Position numbers and translations under genes: made by a program. A stretch of DNA of 64,000 nt. Source: an uncultured Sulfitobacter sp. Lineage in GTDB: Bacteria > Pseudomonadota > Alphaproteobacteria > Rhodobacterales > Rhodobacteraceae. Below the pieces are notes generated by a model. That model had not been told where the DNA came from, searched no databases, and worked only from the letters and a program-made list of their open reading frames with translations. This document shows, piece by piece, positions 49,229-58,720 of this stretch. The stretch is from NCBI GenBank assembly GCA_913060815.1, contig CAJXSZ010000013.1:1-64000 (forward strand), read 5' to 3'. Position 1 is the first letter of the stretch; each line of letters opens with the position of its first letter.

Positions 49229-52200
49229 TCAAACAGATGAGTGGCTTGGCAACGGGCGAGAAGGGGACGGCGCCATTTTATGGAGGCGTTCATCGAACAG
49301 GTGATCGCGCGATGCCCAGAATTTCGCAAAGAGGATTGGTGTAACCACCAGCGATATGATCGTCGAAAGAAGTACTCCACCTGCAATCGCGATAGCGAAA
49401 GGTGGCCAAAAGCCTCCGCCCGCAAAAATTAAAGGGAGAAAGCCCGCGAAGGTTGTGATCGTCGTTGAGCTGATGTGCCGCACCGACCTGCTGACGACCA
49501 ATACAATTGCCTTCTCATCCCGCCCGCGCGCATGCAAATCCTCTTGCAGCGCTGTGATGACGATAATTGCAGCGTTAATTGACACGCCAATAGCGCCGAT
49601 GATTCCGATGATCGCCATAATGCCAAGAGGTTGCCCGGTGAGTGCAAGGCAAAGCAGGCTCGAGCCCACGGAAAGTACGCAGACCACCCCCGAAATCGCT
49701 GCGAGGCGAAATGATCCGAAAGTGAGGATCACGGTGGCCACAGCGAGAACCAGAATCATGCCCAAAGACGCCTGAAGATCGTTCATTGTCTGGTCGCGGG
49801 CGTCGCTGTCCCCTCCGGTTGTCATTGTCACACCAGACGGCAGTTCAAAACCGGCTTTGTCAAGCCGTGCAAGAAGGTCGGTCTCCACGCTTTGAGGCAG
49901 AACATCAGCCGCCGTGAATGCCTGCACGATGTTCACCCGATCGCCGTTCCTGCGGTAAAGGCTGCTCTCCTTTTGGGTCAGGGTGATCGTGGCGAGGGTG
50001 GAGAGCGGCGTCGCCGTGAACCCATCGACAGCTTCAGCTCGGGCTTGGGGTTGGACAAGGTACAGATCGCCGATGGCACTGATGCTTTCGCGTGTCTGCT
50101 GAGGGGCCATGACCAGGATCGGAATTTGTTCCTCCCCTTCCTGAATGGACCCGCCGACGCGCCCGTCAATTGCGTCAGCAATCTGGGCAGCAATCGAGGC
50201 ATTCTCGAACCCCAAGGCTTCGGCGCGGGCCTCGTTTATCTGAAGGGTCACGCCGGGCGCGCCACCAGACAGAGACGCGCGGGTTCCAACGATGCCAGGT
50301 GTGTCGACCATGACACGCCGGATTTCTTCGCCCGCCTCGCGCAATGCCACGACATCCTGTCCGAAAAGCCGTGTCTCGACGGGGGCAGTGACAGGAGGGC
50401 CTTGCACCAAACGGCGCACCACAACCTGAGCTGCCGGAATACCGTCACCAAGGCTGCCCTGAACGCGTCTTAGAACGTCGAGTGTTGCGGCGGGTGATCG
50501 GGTCACGACCATAGCGTGGGCATAATGTGGCGTACTGCCTTCTTGGCTAAGCACGTTGTAGTAGAACATGGGCATGCCCCGCCCGACCATCCACGTCACG
50601 CTCTCGACAAGCGGATCGGCGCGCAAAGTGTCCCCCACCGCCAATGCAGCGGCATGTGTCTGTTCGAGGGGCACACCCGGAGCCATGTGGATTTCAACCT
50701 GAAACTGATCTCGGTCGACGCCGGGAAAGAACTGCGCTGGCAGGGTGGGGGCCAGAACCATTCCGAGCAAGGCAGGCGACAGGAAAAGTGATAGGGACAG
50801 GCGAGGATGGGCAAGGGACCAGCTGAGCATTGCGGTGAACTTGTCAAACAAGGCGGATGGGGTGGCGTCTTCACGTGGTTCAGGCAGTATCCGGCCCGCC
50901 AGACCCGAGGTCAGCACAAGCGCGATCACCAGCGACCAGCCCAACATAAGCAACACTGCAACTGCGATCGTACTGATAAAATCGCCTGACGCTCCGGGAA
51001 GCAAAAGCATCGGCATGAAGGCGAATGCAGTTGTCAGTGTCGAGGCCGTGAGTGGGGCCGTCAGGCGGCGGATCGAACCGCTGACGGCTTGTCCGCGGGA
51101 TTGACCGGCTGCAATGCGGCGCATGATCTCGTCGACCATGACGATATTGGCATCGACCACCAATCCAAGGGCGACGATCAGACCCGTGACGGACATCTGA
51201 TGGATCGGCACGCCGACGTAATAGAGGCTGGCAATGGTTGCCAGACCCACCAATGGAATTGTAGCGCCGACGATCAGCGCCGCACGCAAGCCCATCGAGA
51301 CCAGCAGGATCGCAACGACAAGAGCCAACCCGATGGCGAGCGAGGTCGCCACCTCGATGAGCCGTTTGTTCGTGTAGCCACCTTGGTCAAAGATCATCTC
51401 GATGCGCAGCCCATCCGGCGCGGCTGATTTGAAATCCGCAAGTTCAGCGCGGAGATCTGCGGCCCAGCTGTCAATGCGTACACCGTCTTCGATCCGCACA
51501 GCCACAAGGACCGCGTCCTCACCGTTGTGAACACCTATGGTCTGCACCGGGTCACGAACGCCCCGCGTGATATCTGCAAAAGTCCCGAGGTGGAGCGCTG
51601 TATCGCTGTCATTGCGCAGGTCCACACCATAGAGATCTTGAAGCGTTGATATCTCTTCGGTCGCGCTCAACTGCATGTTGAGGCCTTCATTGGCCACGCG
51701 CCCTGCCTGTGTTCGCCCGTCGGCCTGCGCGATGGTGCCTGCCACATCAGCAAATGTAAGACCGAGCGATGCCAGTTTTGCGGGCGAAATCTCGACACGA
51801 ATTTCCTCTTGCGGCATGCCGAACTTCTGGATCTTGCTTGTGCCCGAAACGTTTTGAAGCTGTAGCGACAGCGCATTGGCATAACGCCCGAGTATTGCAG
51901 GAGGAATGTCCGGGCGATCCGCGGAAACAGCGATAATGGCCGCGTAGGTATTGGCGAAATTGGTGTCGACGTTGCTTGGCCCCGCACCTTCGGGATAATC
52001 GGGGCGCGCGTCATCCAGTTCTTCGCGCACCTCAGCCCAGATGCGCTCGATCTGATCCACGTCGACCGAGGCCATAAGCTCGACAGAGATGACGGAAACA
52101 TCCGCCGAGGACGTAGATTCGATCAGGTCGATCTCGGGGATGCGGCGCAGCTTTTCCTCGATCGGGATTGTCAAAAGCTCCTCGACGCGGCTTGCCTCGG

Positions 52201-52357
52201 CGCCGGGGTAGGGTGTGCTGATCAGCGCATAAAGATTGGTAATGGTAGGATCTTCCTGCCGCCCAATTGTAGACAAGACAGAGAGACCCCCGACGACGAT
52301 CAGTGCAATCGCGAGGATAAGAAGCCGGGGCTGGCGGTAGGTGAGGTCCAGTTTCAT
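49229..52357 (-). CDS. RND efflux permease
   Basis: 1042 residues with the two-fold repeat of RND transporters: a membrane helix at the start (LLILAIALIVVGGLSVLS), a large periplasmic loop, a bundle around residues 335-490, another loop and a C-terminal bundle. The proton relay in TM4 is visible as GLIVALGLVVDANIVMVDEIMRR (two Asp in DANIVMVDE). RQEDPTITNLYALISTPYPGA at the start is typical of the HAE1/AcrB-like clade used for multidrug or organic-compound export. The ATG overlaps the adaptor stop (ATGA), so permease and adaptor are co-made. No outer-membrane factor is adjacent. Confidence 0.92.
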   Translation of the reverse strand: MKLDLTYRQPRLLILAIALIVVGGLSVLSTIGRQEDPTITNLYALISTPYPGAEASRVEELLTIPIEEKLRRIPEIDLIESTSSADVSVISVELMASVDVDQIERIWAEVREELDDARPDYPEGAGPSNVDTNFANTYAAIIAVSADRPDIPPAILGRYANALSLQLQNVSGTSKIQKFGMPQEEIRVEISPAKLASLGLTFADVAGTIAQADGRTQAGRVANEGLNMQLSATEEISTLQDLYGVDLRNDSDTALHLGTFADITRGVRDPVQTIGVHNGEDAVLVAVRIEDGVRIDSWAADLRAELADFKSAAPDGLRIEMIFDQGGYTNKRLIEVATSLAIGLALVVAILLVSMGLRAALIVGATIPLVGLATIASLYYVGVPIHQMSVTGLIVALGLVVDANIVMVDEIMRRIAAGQSRGQAVSGSIRRLTAPLTASTLTTAFAFMPMLLLPGASGDFISTIAVAVLLMLGWSLVIALVLTSGLAGRILPEPREDATPSALFDKFTAMLSWSLAHPRLSLSLFLSPALLGMVLAPTLPAQFFPGVDRDQFQVEIHMAPGVPLEQTHAAALAVGDTLRADPLVESVTWMVGRGMPMFYYNVLSQEGSTPHYAHAMVVTRSPAATLDVLRRVQGSLGDGIPAAQVVVRRLVQGPPVTAPVETRLFGQDVVALREAGEEIRRVMVDTPGIVGTRASLSGGAPGVTLQINEARAEALGFENASIAAQIADAIDGRVGGSIQEGEEQIPILVMAPQQTRESISAIGDLYLVQPQARAEAVDGFTATPLSTLATITLTQKESSLYRRNGDRVNIVQAFTAADVLPQSVETDLLARLDKAGFELPSGVTMTTGGDSDARDQTMNDLQASLGMILVLAVATVILTFGSFRLAAISGVVCVLSVGSSLLCLALTGQPLGIMAIIGIIGAIGVSINAAIIVITALQEDLHARGRDEKAIVLVVSRSVRHISSTTITTFAGFLPLIFAGGGFWPPFAIAIAGGVLLSTIISLVVTPILFAKFWASRDHLFDERLHKMAPSPSRPLPSHSSV

Positions 52358-53493
52358 TGGATCAGCGAAACCAGTTGGCCGGGAACAAGGCGATGCTGTC
52401 CCTCGGTGACAAGAAGGGCCGACGGGTCAAAAGTGCCCCGCACAAAGGCGGCAGTGTCACTGACATTGAGTATCTCGACGGCCTCCACCGCTATGCGGTG
52501 GTTTTCGCCAGTTGGCATTGCGACGATAATCTCCCAAAGGCCCCGCGATCCGTCGCGCAAGGCGCTTATTGGTACGATCGTACCGCTGGCGGGAACCTCT
52601 TGCATCATTTGCATTGTCGCTACACTTCCGGCCACAATCGCCGGATCGTCTTTTAGTTCGAACACCACGGCACGCGTCTGGGTCGCGGGGTCGATATTCG
52701 GACGGATCGCGGTGATACGAGCGGGGAACAGATCAGCCCCGATCATCAAATCAAGCTCGTCACCGACCGAAAGATCACGGCACAAAACCGAATCGACACC
52801 GATCCTGACCTTTCTGGGCCCGTCCTCGATCAATCTCAAAATCGGCTGCCCCGCCTCGAAAGAACTTCCCGGATCGGCAAAGTGCTGTGAAACGGTCCCT
52901 GCGAACGGAGCATGCAGGGTTGCCCGCCGGATCCGTGCCTCGAGCATAGTGATCTGTCCTTCGAGATCGGTTGCGCGCCCCGAAATCTGCGCGAATGAAA
53001 TCCGAAGCGTATCAATGGCGTTCTTTGTTTCGCGGGACTTGTTTTTGCGGCTCTCTTCGCGGTCGAGCGTGCTCTCCATGCTGCTCTGTTCAACGCGGGC
53101 ACTTGCAAGCAGCCTGACAAGGCGATCACGCTCAATCTCAAGCAATTCGGTGTCGAGACCCGCAAGAGCTGCGCCTGCTGTCACGGTTTCACCCTCTCCA
53201 GCGAAGATTTTGATGAGTTTGCCCGCTTCGTCAAAAGCGATGTCGACGGTCTGGTTGGGTTCGATCCGACCGGAAAAGCGCCGTTGCACGTTGTAGTGAT
53301 CCGCCGCACGGAGTCTGGTAACCGAAACAGGTGTCGCTGGCTTCGATACTGATTTTAATGCAGTTCTCTCAATCACTGGCCCGGGCGCAGCCAAAGCATC
53401 GGTGGGTAGAAGGGAACGTGATAACACCAAGGTGATCATCGCGATAATGATCACTACCCCTGTTGTCACTGCCAGCTGCTTGATCCCAAACAT
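52354..53493 (-). CDS. RND membrane-fusion adaptor protein
   Basis: Start MFGIKQLAVTTGVVIIIAM preceded by GAGAGGG at 6 bases; the frame reaches a GTG two codons upstream. 379 residues. An N-terminal membrane anchor leads to a lipoyl-type half-motif (GEGETVTAGAALAGLDTELLE), a coiled-coil hairpin (about residues 115-185, ERDRLVRLLASARVEQ to LEGQITMLEARIRRA), the second lipoyl half (LHAPFAGTVSQHFADPGSSFEAGQPIL) and beta-barrel domains. It links the inner-membrane pump to an outer-membrane channel. Transcribed with the permease gene, translation-coupled. Confidence 0.9.
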   Translation of the reverse strand: MFGIKQLAVTTGVVIIIAMITLVLSRSLLPTDALAAPGPVIERTALKSVSKPATPVSVTRLRAADHYNVQRRFSGRIEPNQTVDIAFDEAGKLIKIFAGEGETVTAGAALAGLDTELLEIERDRLVRLLASARVEQSSMESTLDREESRKNKSRETKNAIDTLRISFAQISGRATDLEGQITMLEARIRRATLHAPFAGTVSQHFADPGSSFEAGQPILRLIEDGPRKVRIGVDSVLCRDLSVGDELDLMIGADLFPARITAIRPNIDPATQTRAVVFELKDDPAIVAGSVATMQMMQEVPASGTIVPISALRDGSRGLWEIIVAMPTGENHRIAVEAVEILNVSDTAAFVRGTFDPSALLVTEGQHRLVPGQLVSLIQ

Positions 53494-53553
53494 TGCCACC
53501 CTCTCGACCGTCTGGGCTCCCGCCCGACGATTATGCTCATTTAAAGAAACATT

Positions 53554-53853
53554 ATGATTGGATTGACCCTATTGTTGAATTCTGGCGAAAAATGGGCGTT
53601 CCGAAGAAAAATAGGCGGTACAAAGAAAAAAGCGGGTTTTTGTACATGCGTGTGTGTATTTATTGGAATTACTTTCGGAGCTGGCAGGGCAAGTGCTGAA
53701 GCAGATTCCGCTTCTGTCGCGTCTCGTGCGGGGCCTTGGCCAAGGCAATACGATCAGGCTCTTCGCGCGCCTGCCCCTAGTGAAGAAATCAGGCTAAAGT
53801 GGGGCTTGGAAAAGGTCAGATTGCCAAAGTTGTGCGGTTTGCCTTTATATTGA
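53554..53853 (+). CDS. Uncertain small reading frame with signal-peptide-like segment
   Basis: 99 codons. After a basic stretch (FRRKIGGTKKK) comes AGFCTCVCVFIGITFGAG and RASAEA, which resembles a Sec signal with an AxA cut site, though the start 30 residues before it is awkward. The rest is short and without motifs. There is no clear ribosome site. It may be chance. The area 53494-53906 holds nothing else I can name. Confidence 0.25.
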   Translation: MIGLTLLLNSGEKWAFRRKIGGTKKKAGFCTCVCVFIGITFGAGRASAEADSASVASRAGPWPRQYDQALRAPAPSEEIRLKWGLEKVRLPKLCGLPLY

Positions 53854-53906
53854 CACATTTCGCCGCATAATTGCCTTCGACTGCAGATCTTTGAAAAGGT
53901 GATTCT

Positions 53907-54098
53907 ATGGGTTTCTCATTTGGCATATTTGATGCGGATACAATTGAAGCTGCCTTTGGGCGCGAGGTCGTGGTTGCCGAGCTTTCGGCAGAACGCCGAG
54001 CCGTAGAAAGCGCCCGCCTTAAGCAGGAGTGGCTTAATCTTGCCGGAAAGTTGTCGTGGCGTGTGCACCCTGCCGGGTTGTGCAAAGTTTCTGGATAG
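53907..54098 (+). CDS. Small hypothetical protein
   Basis: 63 residues with a good ribosome site (AAAAGGTGA, 5 bases before ATG). MGFSFGIFDADTIEAAFGREVVV then a charged helix (SAERRAVESARLKQEWLNLAGKL). Soluble, no known motif. A strong terminator follows 110 bp downstream at 54209. The ribosome site and downstream terminator are the reasons to keep it. No relatives recognised. Confidence 0.45.
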   Translation: MGFSFGIFDADTIEAAFGREVVVAELSAERRAVESARLKQEWLNLAGKLSWRVHPAGLCKVSG

Positions 54099-54208
54099 TT
54101 GAAATTGCGGGTCGGATAATCGGCTTGAAGGTTTAGTACGCACCATCATTATTAGGGATTGGTGATGCCGCAAACTGGCTGTAATCGTCAGACTTCTTAA
54201 TCAAACAG

Positions 54209-54240
54209 AAAGAGCGGCTCTGTAAAGCCGCTCTTTTTTA
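54209..54240. terminator. Rho-independent terminator, probably bidirectional
   Basis: AAAGAGCGGCT and AGCCGCTCTTT form a perfect 11-bp stem around a 6-base loop (54220-54225), with T-runs on the + side and A-rich sequence on the other. It lies between the small + strand gene and the end of the minus-strand VPLPA-CTERM gene and could serve both. Confidence 0.88.
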
Positions 54241-54259
54241 TTGTTATGTGATGACCAGA

Positions 54260-55000
54260 TCAGGCTGACTTGCGACGCCGTCCCGCTACACCAAGGGCGC
54301 CAAGCCCCGCAAGCAACAACCAGCCAGCTGCCGGCAGAGGTATGACGCTGACCTTGTAATCAAAGTACAGATCGCTCGAATTTGCTCCATTTTCGGTTGT
54401 CACAAAAGTCTCGCTGAATGTCGCACCATTATCGTTGCTGAAGCCGAGCAGGGTGAATGTAAATATTGTATTGTCCACAAGGATATCTTCATCGGCGCCG
54501 CCTTGTGCCGAGACGGTTACGATATCATCACAGGGTACGCCTGACTGCTGCAAGAGTCCGCAAGGCGCAGTGTTGGTGGTCTCTTCGTGGATAAAATCGA
54601 ATATAGCCCCGAAAGACGCTGTCAAAATACCTTGCGGGAATGTGTTACCTTCCCCATCTTCCAGCACCGATCCACCGAATGAAAAGTTTAACTGAATGCT
54701 TTCAAGCGTCGTTCCGGTAATCGGAAAATTCAAATGAGTAAATGTCCCGAGCACGGTCGGCGTGTTTTCCGCCAAGGTGAAGCCAAGTGGGCTCCTCGGT
54801 GTGAAGTCGTACCCTGACGGATTGTTCCCGTTACCCCAGCGAGCGCTCACCGTATCACCGCTGTTGTCAATCGCCACACCCGCGGGGGTTGGGTTCTGCC
54901 ATGCTGCGTTAATCGTGTCGATCGAAACAGAGGCGGCCATCGCTCCCGTTCCCATGCAAGTCGCCGCGACCGCGGCAATTAAGGTCTTTGTCGTTCTCAT
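54260..55000 (-). CDS. VPLPA-CTERM sorting-domain secreted protein
   Basis: Start MRTTKTLIAAVAATCMGTGAMAASV follows AAAGGTA; signal peptide ends near AMA-ASV. 246 residues. The C-terminus VIPLPAAGWLLLAGLGALGVAGRRRKSA has the PLPA motif, hydrophobic helix and Arg/Lys tail of the VPLPA-CTERM class. The body has INAAWQNPTPAGVAIDN and GNGNNPSGYDFTP, a THxN-like choice-of-anchor pattern, with one probable disulfide (CGLLQQSGVPC). It is exported and anchored by an exosortase that is not in this window. It has a terminator downstream and a 560-bp non-coding region upstream. Confidence 0.85.
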   Translation of the reverse strand: MRTTKTLIAAVAATCMGTGAMAASVSIDTINAAWQNPTPAGVAIDNSGDTVSARWGNGNNPSGYDFTPRSPLGFTLAENTPTVLGTFTHLNFPITGTTLESIQLNFSFGGSVLEDGEGNTFPQGILTASFGAIFDFIHEETTNTAPCGLLQQSGVPCDDIVTVSAQGGADEDILVDNTIFTFTLLGFSNDNGATFSETFVTTENGANSSDLYFDYKVSVIPLPAAGWLLLAGLGALGVAGRRRKSA

Positions 55001-55560
55001 CTTCAGTACCTTTCTTAGAAGTCTTGACGGCAGCCAGGTTGCCGAGCTATACAACTATGAGGTGTGCTTGAATCTTTTAGCACACGTAATAAGTGTGTTG
55101 GACTGTACTAAATACTTAGTCTTTAAAGTGCCCCGGTGGGGCTCACGGGCGAGCCCGTGGAGACACGTGTTGCTGTGAATAATTCCAACACTGCTTAAGA
55201 CATTATCACTAAAAGTTCGATTTTTCTATCTTAAAGACCCATTTACGTTGTTTCGGGGACGTTTGGTGCGTCATTCCGTTGAATTTGCGCTGAAAGTTAT
55301 TTTGAGCAAATCGGCTGGGAACGTAGTAATTGCGCCTAAAAAAATCCCGCCAAACAGCGTCTATCGAATCGTCTGCACCCCATGACTCATTAGACGGATG
55401 GTGCGCGCCCCATGCGGAGTAGGACTTAGGTAAACTATTGCGTTCGGTAGCAGAGTAGACCTCCCACAGATGCGCCATATCCCGTGAGGCGCGACAAAGC
55501 TCTCACTCTTGTGTAAGAGAGATATCAATTGGTTTGGGGCTTTGTTTTCCGGTAATACGC
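55001..55560. other. Intergenic region between divergent genes
   Basis: No well-supported gene. It contains the tight inverted repeat CACGGGC-GA-GCCCGTG at 55144-55159 and the weaker CACAC-N7-GTGTG near 55081-55097, both possible operator sites for the divergent genes. A minus-strand frame of 89 codons (55478-55209) is open but lacks motifs and a clear ribosome site; I leave it out as a gene. Confidence 0.4.
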
Positions 55561-56979
55561 ATGCGTGAAATTCTTGTTGTCGATCTGGATCACACGCTCC
55601 TGAAAAGCGATATGCTTTTCGAGAGTTTCTGGTCCGCTTTTAGTCGGAACTGGCGCAGCCCGTTCAGGTCGATGCTGGCATTGTCGGAAGGGAAGGCAGC
55701 CCTAAAGCATTATCTGGCCGATGTGGCGCAGATTGATGTCACCATGCTTCCCTATGATGACGAGGTGATAGCCTATATTAGAGCATGGCGCGCCTCGGGT
55801 GGACGCACAGCTCTTGTTACGGCGACCGATGATAAAATTGCGCAGTCCATCGCAGATCACCTCAAATTCTTTGATGAAGTGCACGGATCAAATGGGTCCG
55901 AAAATCTGAAAGGGCCAAATAAAGCGCGATTTCTGATCGAGACGTATGGGGAAAAGCAATTTTCCTATATTGGGGATTCACAAGCTGATCTGGACGTCTG
56001 GAAACATGCCAAGCGGGCCATCACTGTAAATCTCTCGAGCGCTTTGAGGGCAAAAGCGTCCAGCGTTGCCGATGAGGTGGAGCATCTTACAACGCACACC
56101 TCCCGACCGATAGCATATTTCATGGCGGTCCGACCCCATCAGTGGCTCAAGAATGCTCTGGTCTTTTTGCCTATGCTCGCTGCGCATCAGCTGGACGGGC
56201 CTACCTTCATGGTGTCCCTGCTCGCATTTGTCGCCTTCTGCCTCATTGCCTCGAGCGTCTATATCGTAAACGATTTGCTTGATCTGGGTGCCGACCGGGC
56301 GCATCCGCGCAAGCGTGAACGACCTTTCGCTGCGGGCAGTATTCCAATCGCCTCAGGTATGTGGATGGCGGTGGGGCTTCTGGGAATAGGGGCAGTGATC
56401 GCCGTTTTGCTCGGGCCGGCTTTTTTCGGCGTATTGCTTGGCTACTACATCTTAACCACGGGGTATTCGCTTTATCTCAAGCGGCGGATAATCGTCGACA
56501 TCTGCGTGCTTGCCGGTCTTTATACGGCGCGTATCGTGGCAGGAGGGGCTGCGACGGGCATACCCCTGTCTGTTTGGCTCCTCGCGTTTTCGATCTTCTT
56601 TTTCCTGTCTCTGGCTGCGGTAAAGCGGCAGGCGGAACTTGTCGACAGTGCGCGGCGGGGCAAGCTCAAGGCGACCGGACGCGGCTATCACACCGAAGAC
56701 CTGCCAATCATTTCGATGATTTCGATCAGCGCGGGATATGTCGCGGTCCTTGTGATGGCGCTTTATGTGAACTCGCCTGCGGTGACCGAGCTGTATAACC
56801 ACCCCGAGGCGTTGTGGGGGGCTTGCACCATTTTGCTGTATTGGATCACCCGCACGGTCCTGCTCGCGCATCGCGGCGCGATGCATGACGATCCACTGGT
56901 CTACGCTGCAAAAGACCGTATTAGCCAAGCGTGTTTCCTCGGTAGTCTGGCCTTTGTGGTTGCAGGTGCTGTGTTGTGA
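55561..56979 (+). CDS. HAD phosphatase-UbiA prenyltransferase fusion (DPPR-synthase-like)
   Basis: 472 residues from MREILVVDLDHTLLKSD. The first ~190 residues are a HAD hydrolase: D-x-D-x-T at residues 8-12, the Thr motif in TALVTATDD, and GDSQADLDVWK. The rest is a UbiA-type membrane prenyltransferase: HQWLKNALVFLPMLAAHQ, the metal-binding NDLLDLGADRAHPRKRERP near residue 237, TTGYSLYLKRR and KRQAELVDS. Mycobacterial Rv3806c joins PRPP to decaprenyl phosphate with the same fold. The HAD part could then remove the 5-phosphate, a step done by a separate enzyme in mycobacteria. GtrA, DprE1-like and DprE2-like genes follow, each coupled to the last, supporting a lipid-linked D-arabinose route. 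Confidence 0.85.
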   Translation: MREILVVDLDHTLLKSDMLFESFWSAFSRNWRSPFRSMLALSEGKAALKHYLADVAQIDVTMLPYDDEVIAYIRAWRASGGRTALVTATDDKIAQSIADHLKFFDEVHGSNGSENLKGPNKARFLIETYGEKQFSYIGDSQADLDVWKHAKRAITVNLSSALRAKASSVADEVEHLTTHTSRPIAYFMAVRPHQWLKNALVFLPMLAAHQLDGPTFMVSLLAFVAFCLIASSVYIVNDLLDLGADRAHPRKRERPFAAGSIPIASGMWMAVGLLGIGAVIAVLLGPAFFGVLLGYYILTTGYSLYLKRRIIVDICVLAGLYTARIVAGGAATGIPLSVWLLAFSIFFFLSLAAVKRQAELVDSARRGKLKATGRGYHTEDLPIISMISISAGYVAVLVMALYVNSPAVTELYNHPEALWGACTILLYWITRTVLLAHRGAMHDDPLVYAAKDRISQACFLGSLAFVVAGAVL

Positions 56980-57398
56980 CCTTCCGCAAGCTTGTCATCA
57001 GATTTACAGCCTTTGCCATTCTGGCGACCCTCGCAAATTTGGGCATGCAGCGTCTTGTTATGGCTCAAGGCAACGAGGGGCTCACCTTTGTTCTGGCGGT
57101 CGGGGCAGGGACATTTGTGGGGCTTATCACAAAATACATCCTCGATAAGAAATGGATATTTTATGATGATGCCACGGGCATGAAAGCCCATGGTCGCAAG
57201 TTTTCGCTCTATACGGCGATGGGACTTATCACGACAGCGATCTTCTGGGGCGTTGAGACTGTCTTTTGGCTCGTTTGGCAAACAGATGCTATGCGCGAGC
57301 TTGGGGCCATCATTGGTTTAAGCATCGGCTATTACATCAAATTCCATCTCGATCAGCGATTTGTGTTCACCGACAAACGTCTTGAGGTGGTGACATGA
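56976..57398 (+). CDS. GtrA-family membrane protein
   Basis: 140 residues, GTG start in a GTGA overlap with the prenyltransferase stop. Four membrane helices: RFTAFAILATLANLGMQRLV, FVLAVGAGTFVGLITKYILDKKWIF, a third beginning YTAMGLITTAIFWGVETVF, and AIIGLSIGYYIKFHLDQRFVF. The YxxDxxWxF/YxxDQRFVF pattern is typical of GtrA. The mycobacterial relative Rv3789 lies beside dprE1/dprE2 and is thought to act in arabinose-donor handling at the membrane. Here the gene lies at the same place in the order. Confidence 0.87.
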   Translation: MTFRKLVIRFTAFAILATLANLGMQRLVMAQGNEGLTFVLAVGAGTFVGLITKYILDKKWIFYDDATGMKAHGRKFSLYTAMGLITTAIFWGVETVFWLVWQTDAMRELGAIIGLSIGYYIKFHLDQRFVFTDKRLEVVT

Positions 57399-58720
57399 TC
57401 CTTTCAGGTTGGGGGCGTTATCCGGTTCTGGACGCGGCTGTCCACGCGCCGCGCAGTTTTGCCGAACTTCGCGAAGATGTGCGGGCCGCGCAGAGCGTGA
57501 TCGCGCGCGGGAACGGGCGCGCTTATGGCGATAGCGCCATCAATACCGCAGCAACCATCAAGACACAGCATCTCAACCGTATGCTGGCGTTTGATCCCGA
57601 CATCGGCCAATTGATCGCCGAACCGGGTGTGCTGCTGGGGGATATCATCGCTGCTTTTCTGTCCCGTGGCTGGTTCCTCGCGGTGGCGCCCGGCACGAAA
57701 TTCGTCAGCCTTGGGGGGGCGATTGCCGCCGATGTGCACGGCAAGAACCACCACAAGGATGGCAGCTTCCGCACTTGCGTCGATTGGGTTGATGTGATGG
57801 ATGCCCAAGGTGCGGTCACGCGATGCTCTGCCTTGGAAAATCCTGTCCTGTTCGATCATACGCTTGGTGGCATGGGGTTGACGGGCGTCATCACGCGGGC
57901 AGCGATCCGTCTGCGCCCTGTGGAGTCCGCGTGGATGGTGCAGACTACGCAACCGGCCGCCAATCTCGAGGCCGCGATGGATCTGTTCGAAGCCAATCCT
58001 GACGCCAGCTACTCCGTCGCATGGATTGATTGCCTTGCGACGGGCAGCACGAAAGGGCGTTCATTGGTGACGCTGGGGGAACATGCTCGCTTGACTGATC
58101 TTCCCGAAGATCGAGCACGAGCGGCTTTCGATGTGCCCGACAATAGGACGTGGGCGGTCCCTTTTGATGCGCCGGGTTTTGCACTCAACAAGGTCACGGC
58201 GCGCGCTTTCAATGCGCTCTACTACCGGAGAGGGTCGCGTAAGTCGGGTCAACAGATCACCAACTGGGACAGCTTCTTCTTTCCGCTGGACGCCATCCTG
58301 CACTGGAACCGTATCTATGGGCGCAAAGGATTTGCCCAGTTTCAATGCGTGTTGCCGCTGGCTGCGTCCTACGCTGGCCTCTCGGCTTTGCTAAGTGCCA
58401 TCTCCAAGGCGGAGGTTGGCGCGTTTCTTGCCGTTCTCAAACGATTTGGACCTCAGACAAGTGCGTTTTCTTTCCCGATGGAGGGCTACACGCTGGCCCT
58501 CGATTTTCCGGTCAACGCCCGAACTCTGCGCCTGCTGAGCGAGCTTGATCGCATCACACTTGACCATGGCGGGCGCTTTTACCTTGCCAAGGATGCGCGG
58601 ATGTCTGCGGATGTCTTTGCTGCATCCGATAAGCGGATCGAGGCCTTTCGTGCCGAGCGTCAGGGCAATGGCTGGCAAAATTCTTTCGCATCTGCCCAAT
58701 CCCGGAGACTTAATTTATGA
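57395..58720 (+). CDS. FAD-dependent decaprenylphosphoryl-ribose oxidase-like (DprE1-like)
   Basis: 441 residues; starts in an ATGA overlap with GtrA. The FAD-binding domain (PCMH type) shows SVIARGNGRAYGDSAINTAA near residue 35 and SLGGAIAADVHGKNHHKDGSFRTCV near residues 105-130, including the HGKNHH stretch characteristic of DprE1. The C-terminal substrate domain has FALNKVTARAFNALYYRRG, WDSFFFPLDAILHWNRIYG and FPMEGYTLALDFPV. DprE1 oxidises the 2-OH of decaprenyl-phospho-ribose; DprE2, encoded next, then reduces it to the arabinose epimer. Related sets in rhizobia make D-arabinose for Nod factors. Assignment to a polyprenyl-ribose substrate rests on the gene order. Confidence 0.85.
   Translation: MILSGWGRYPVLDAAVHAPRSFAELREDVRAAQSVIARGNGRAYGDSAINTAATIKTQHLNRMLAFDPDIGQLIAEPGVLLGDIIAAFLSRGWFLAVAPGTKFVSLGGAIAADVHGKNHHKDGSFRTCVDWVDVMDAQGAVTRCSALENPVLFDHTLGGMGLTGVITRAAIRLRPVESAWMVQTTQPAANLEAAMDLFEANPDASYSVAWIDCLATGSTKGRSLVTLGEHARLTDLPEDRARAAFDVPDNRTWAVPFDAPGFALNKVTARAFNALYYRRGSRKSGQQITNWDSFFFPLDAILHWNRIYGRKGFAQFQCVLPLAASYAGLSALLSAISKAEVGAFLAVLKRFGPQTSAFSFPMEGYTLALDFPVNARTLRLLSELDRITLDHGGRFYLAKDARMSADVFAASDKRIEAFRAERQGNGWQNSFASAQSRRLNL

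Noticed and set aside
55209-55478. 89-codon minus-strand frame
   Set aside because: No ribosome site and no motif; left as intergenic with low confidence.
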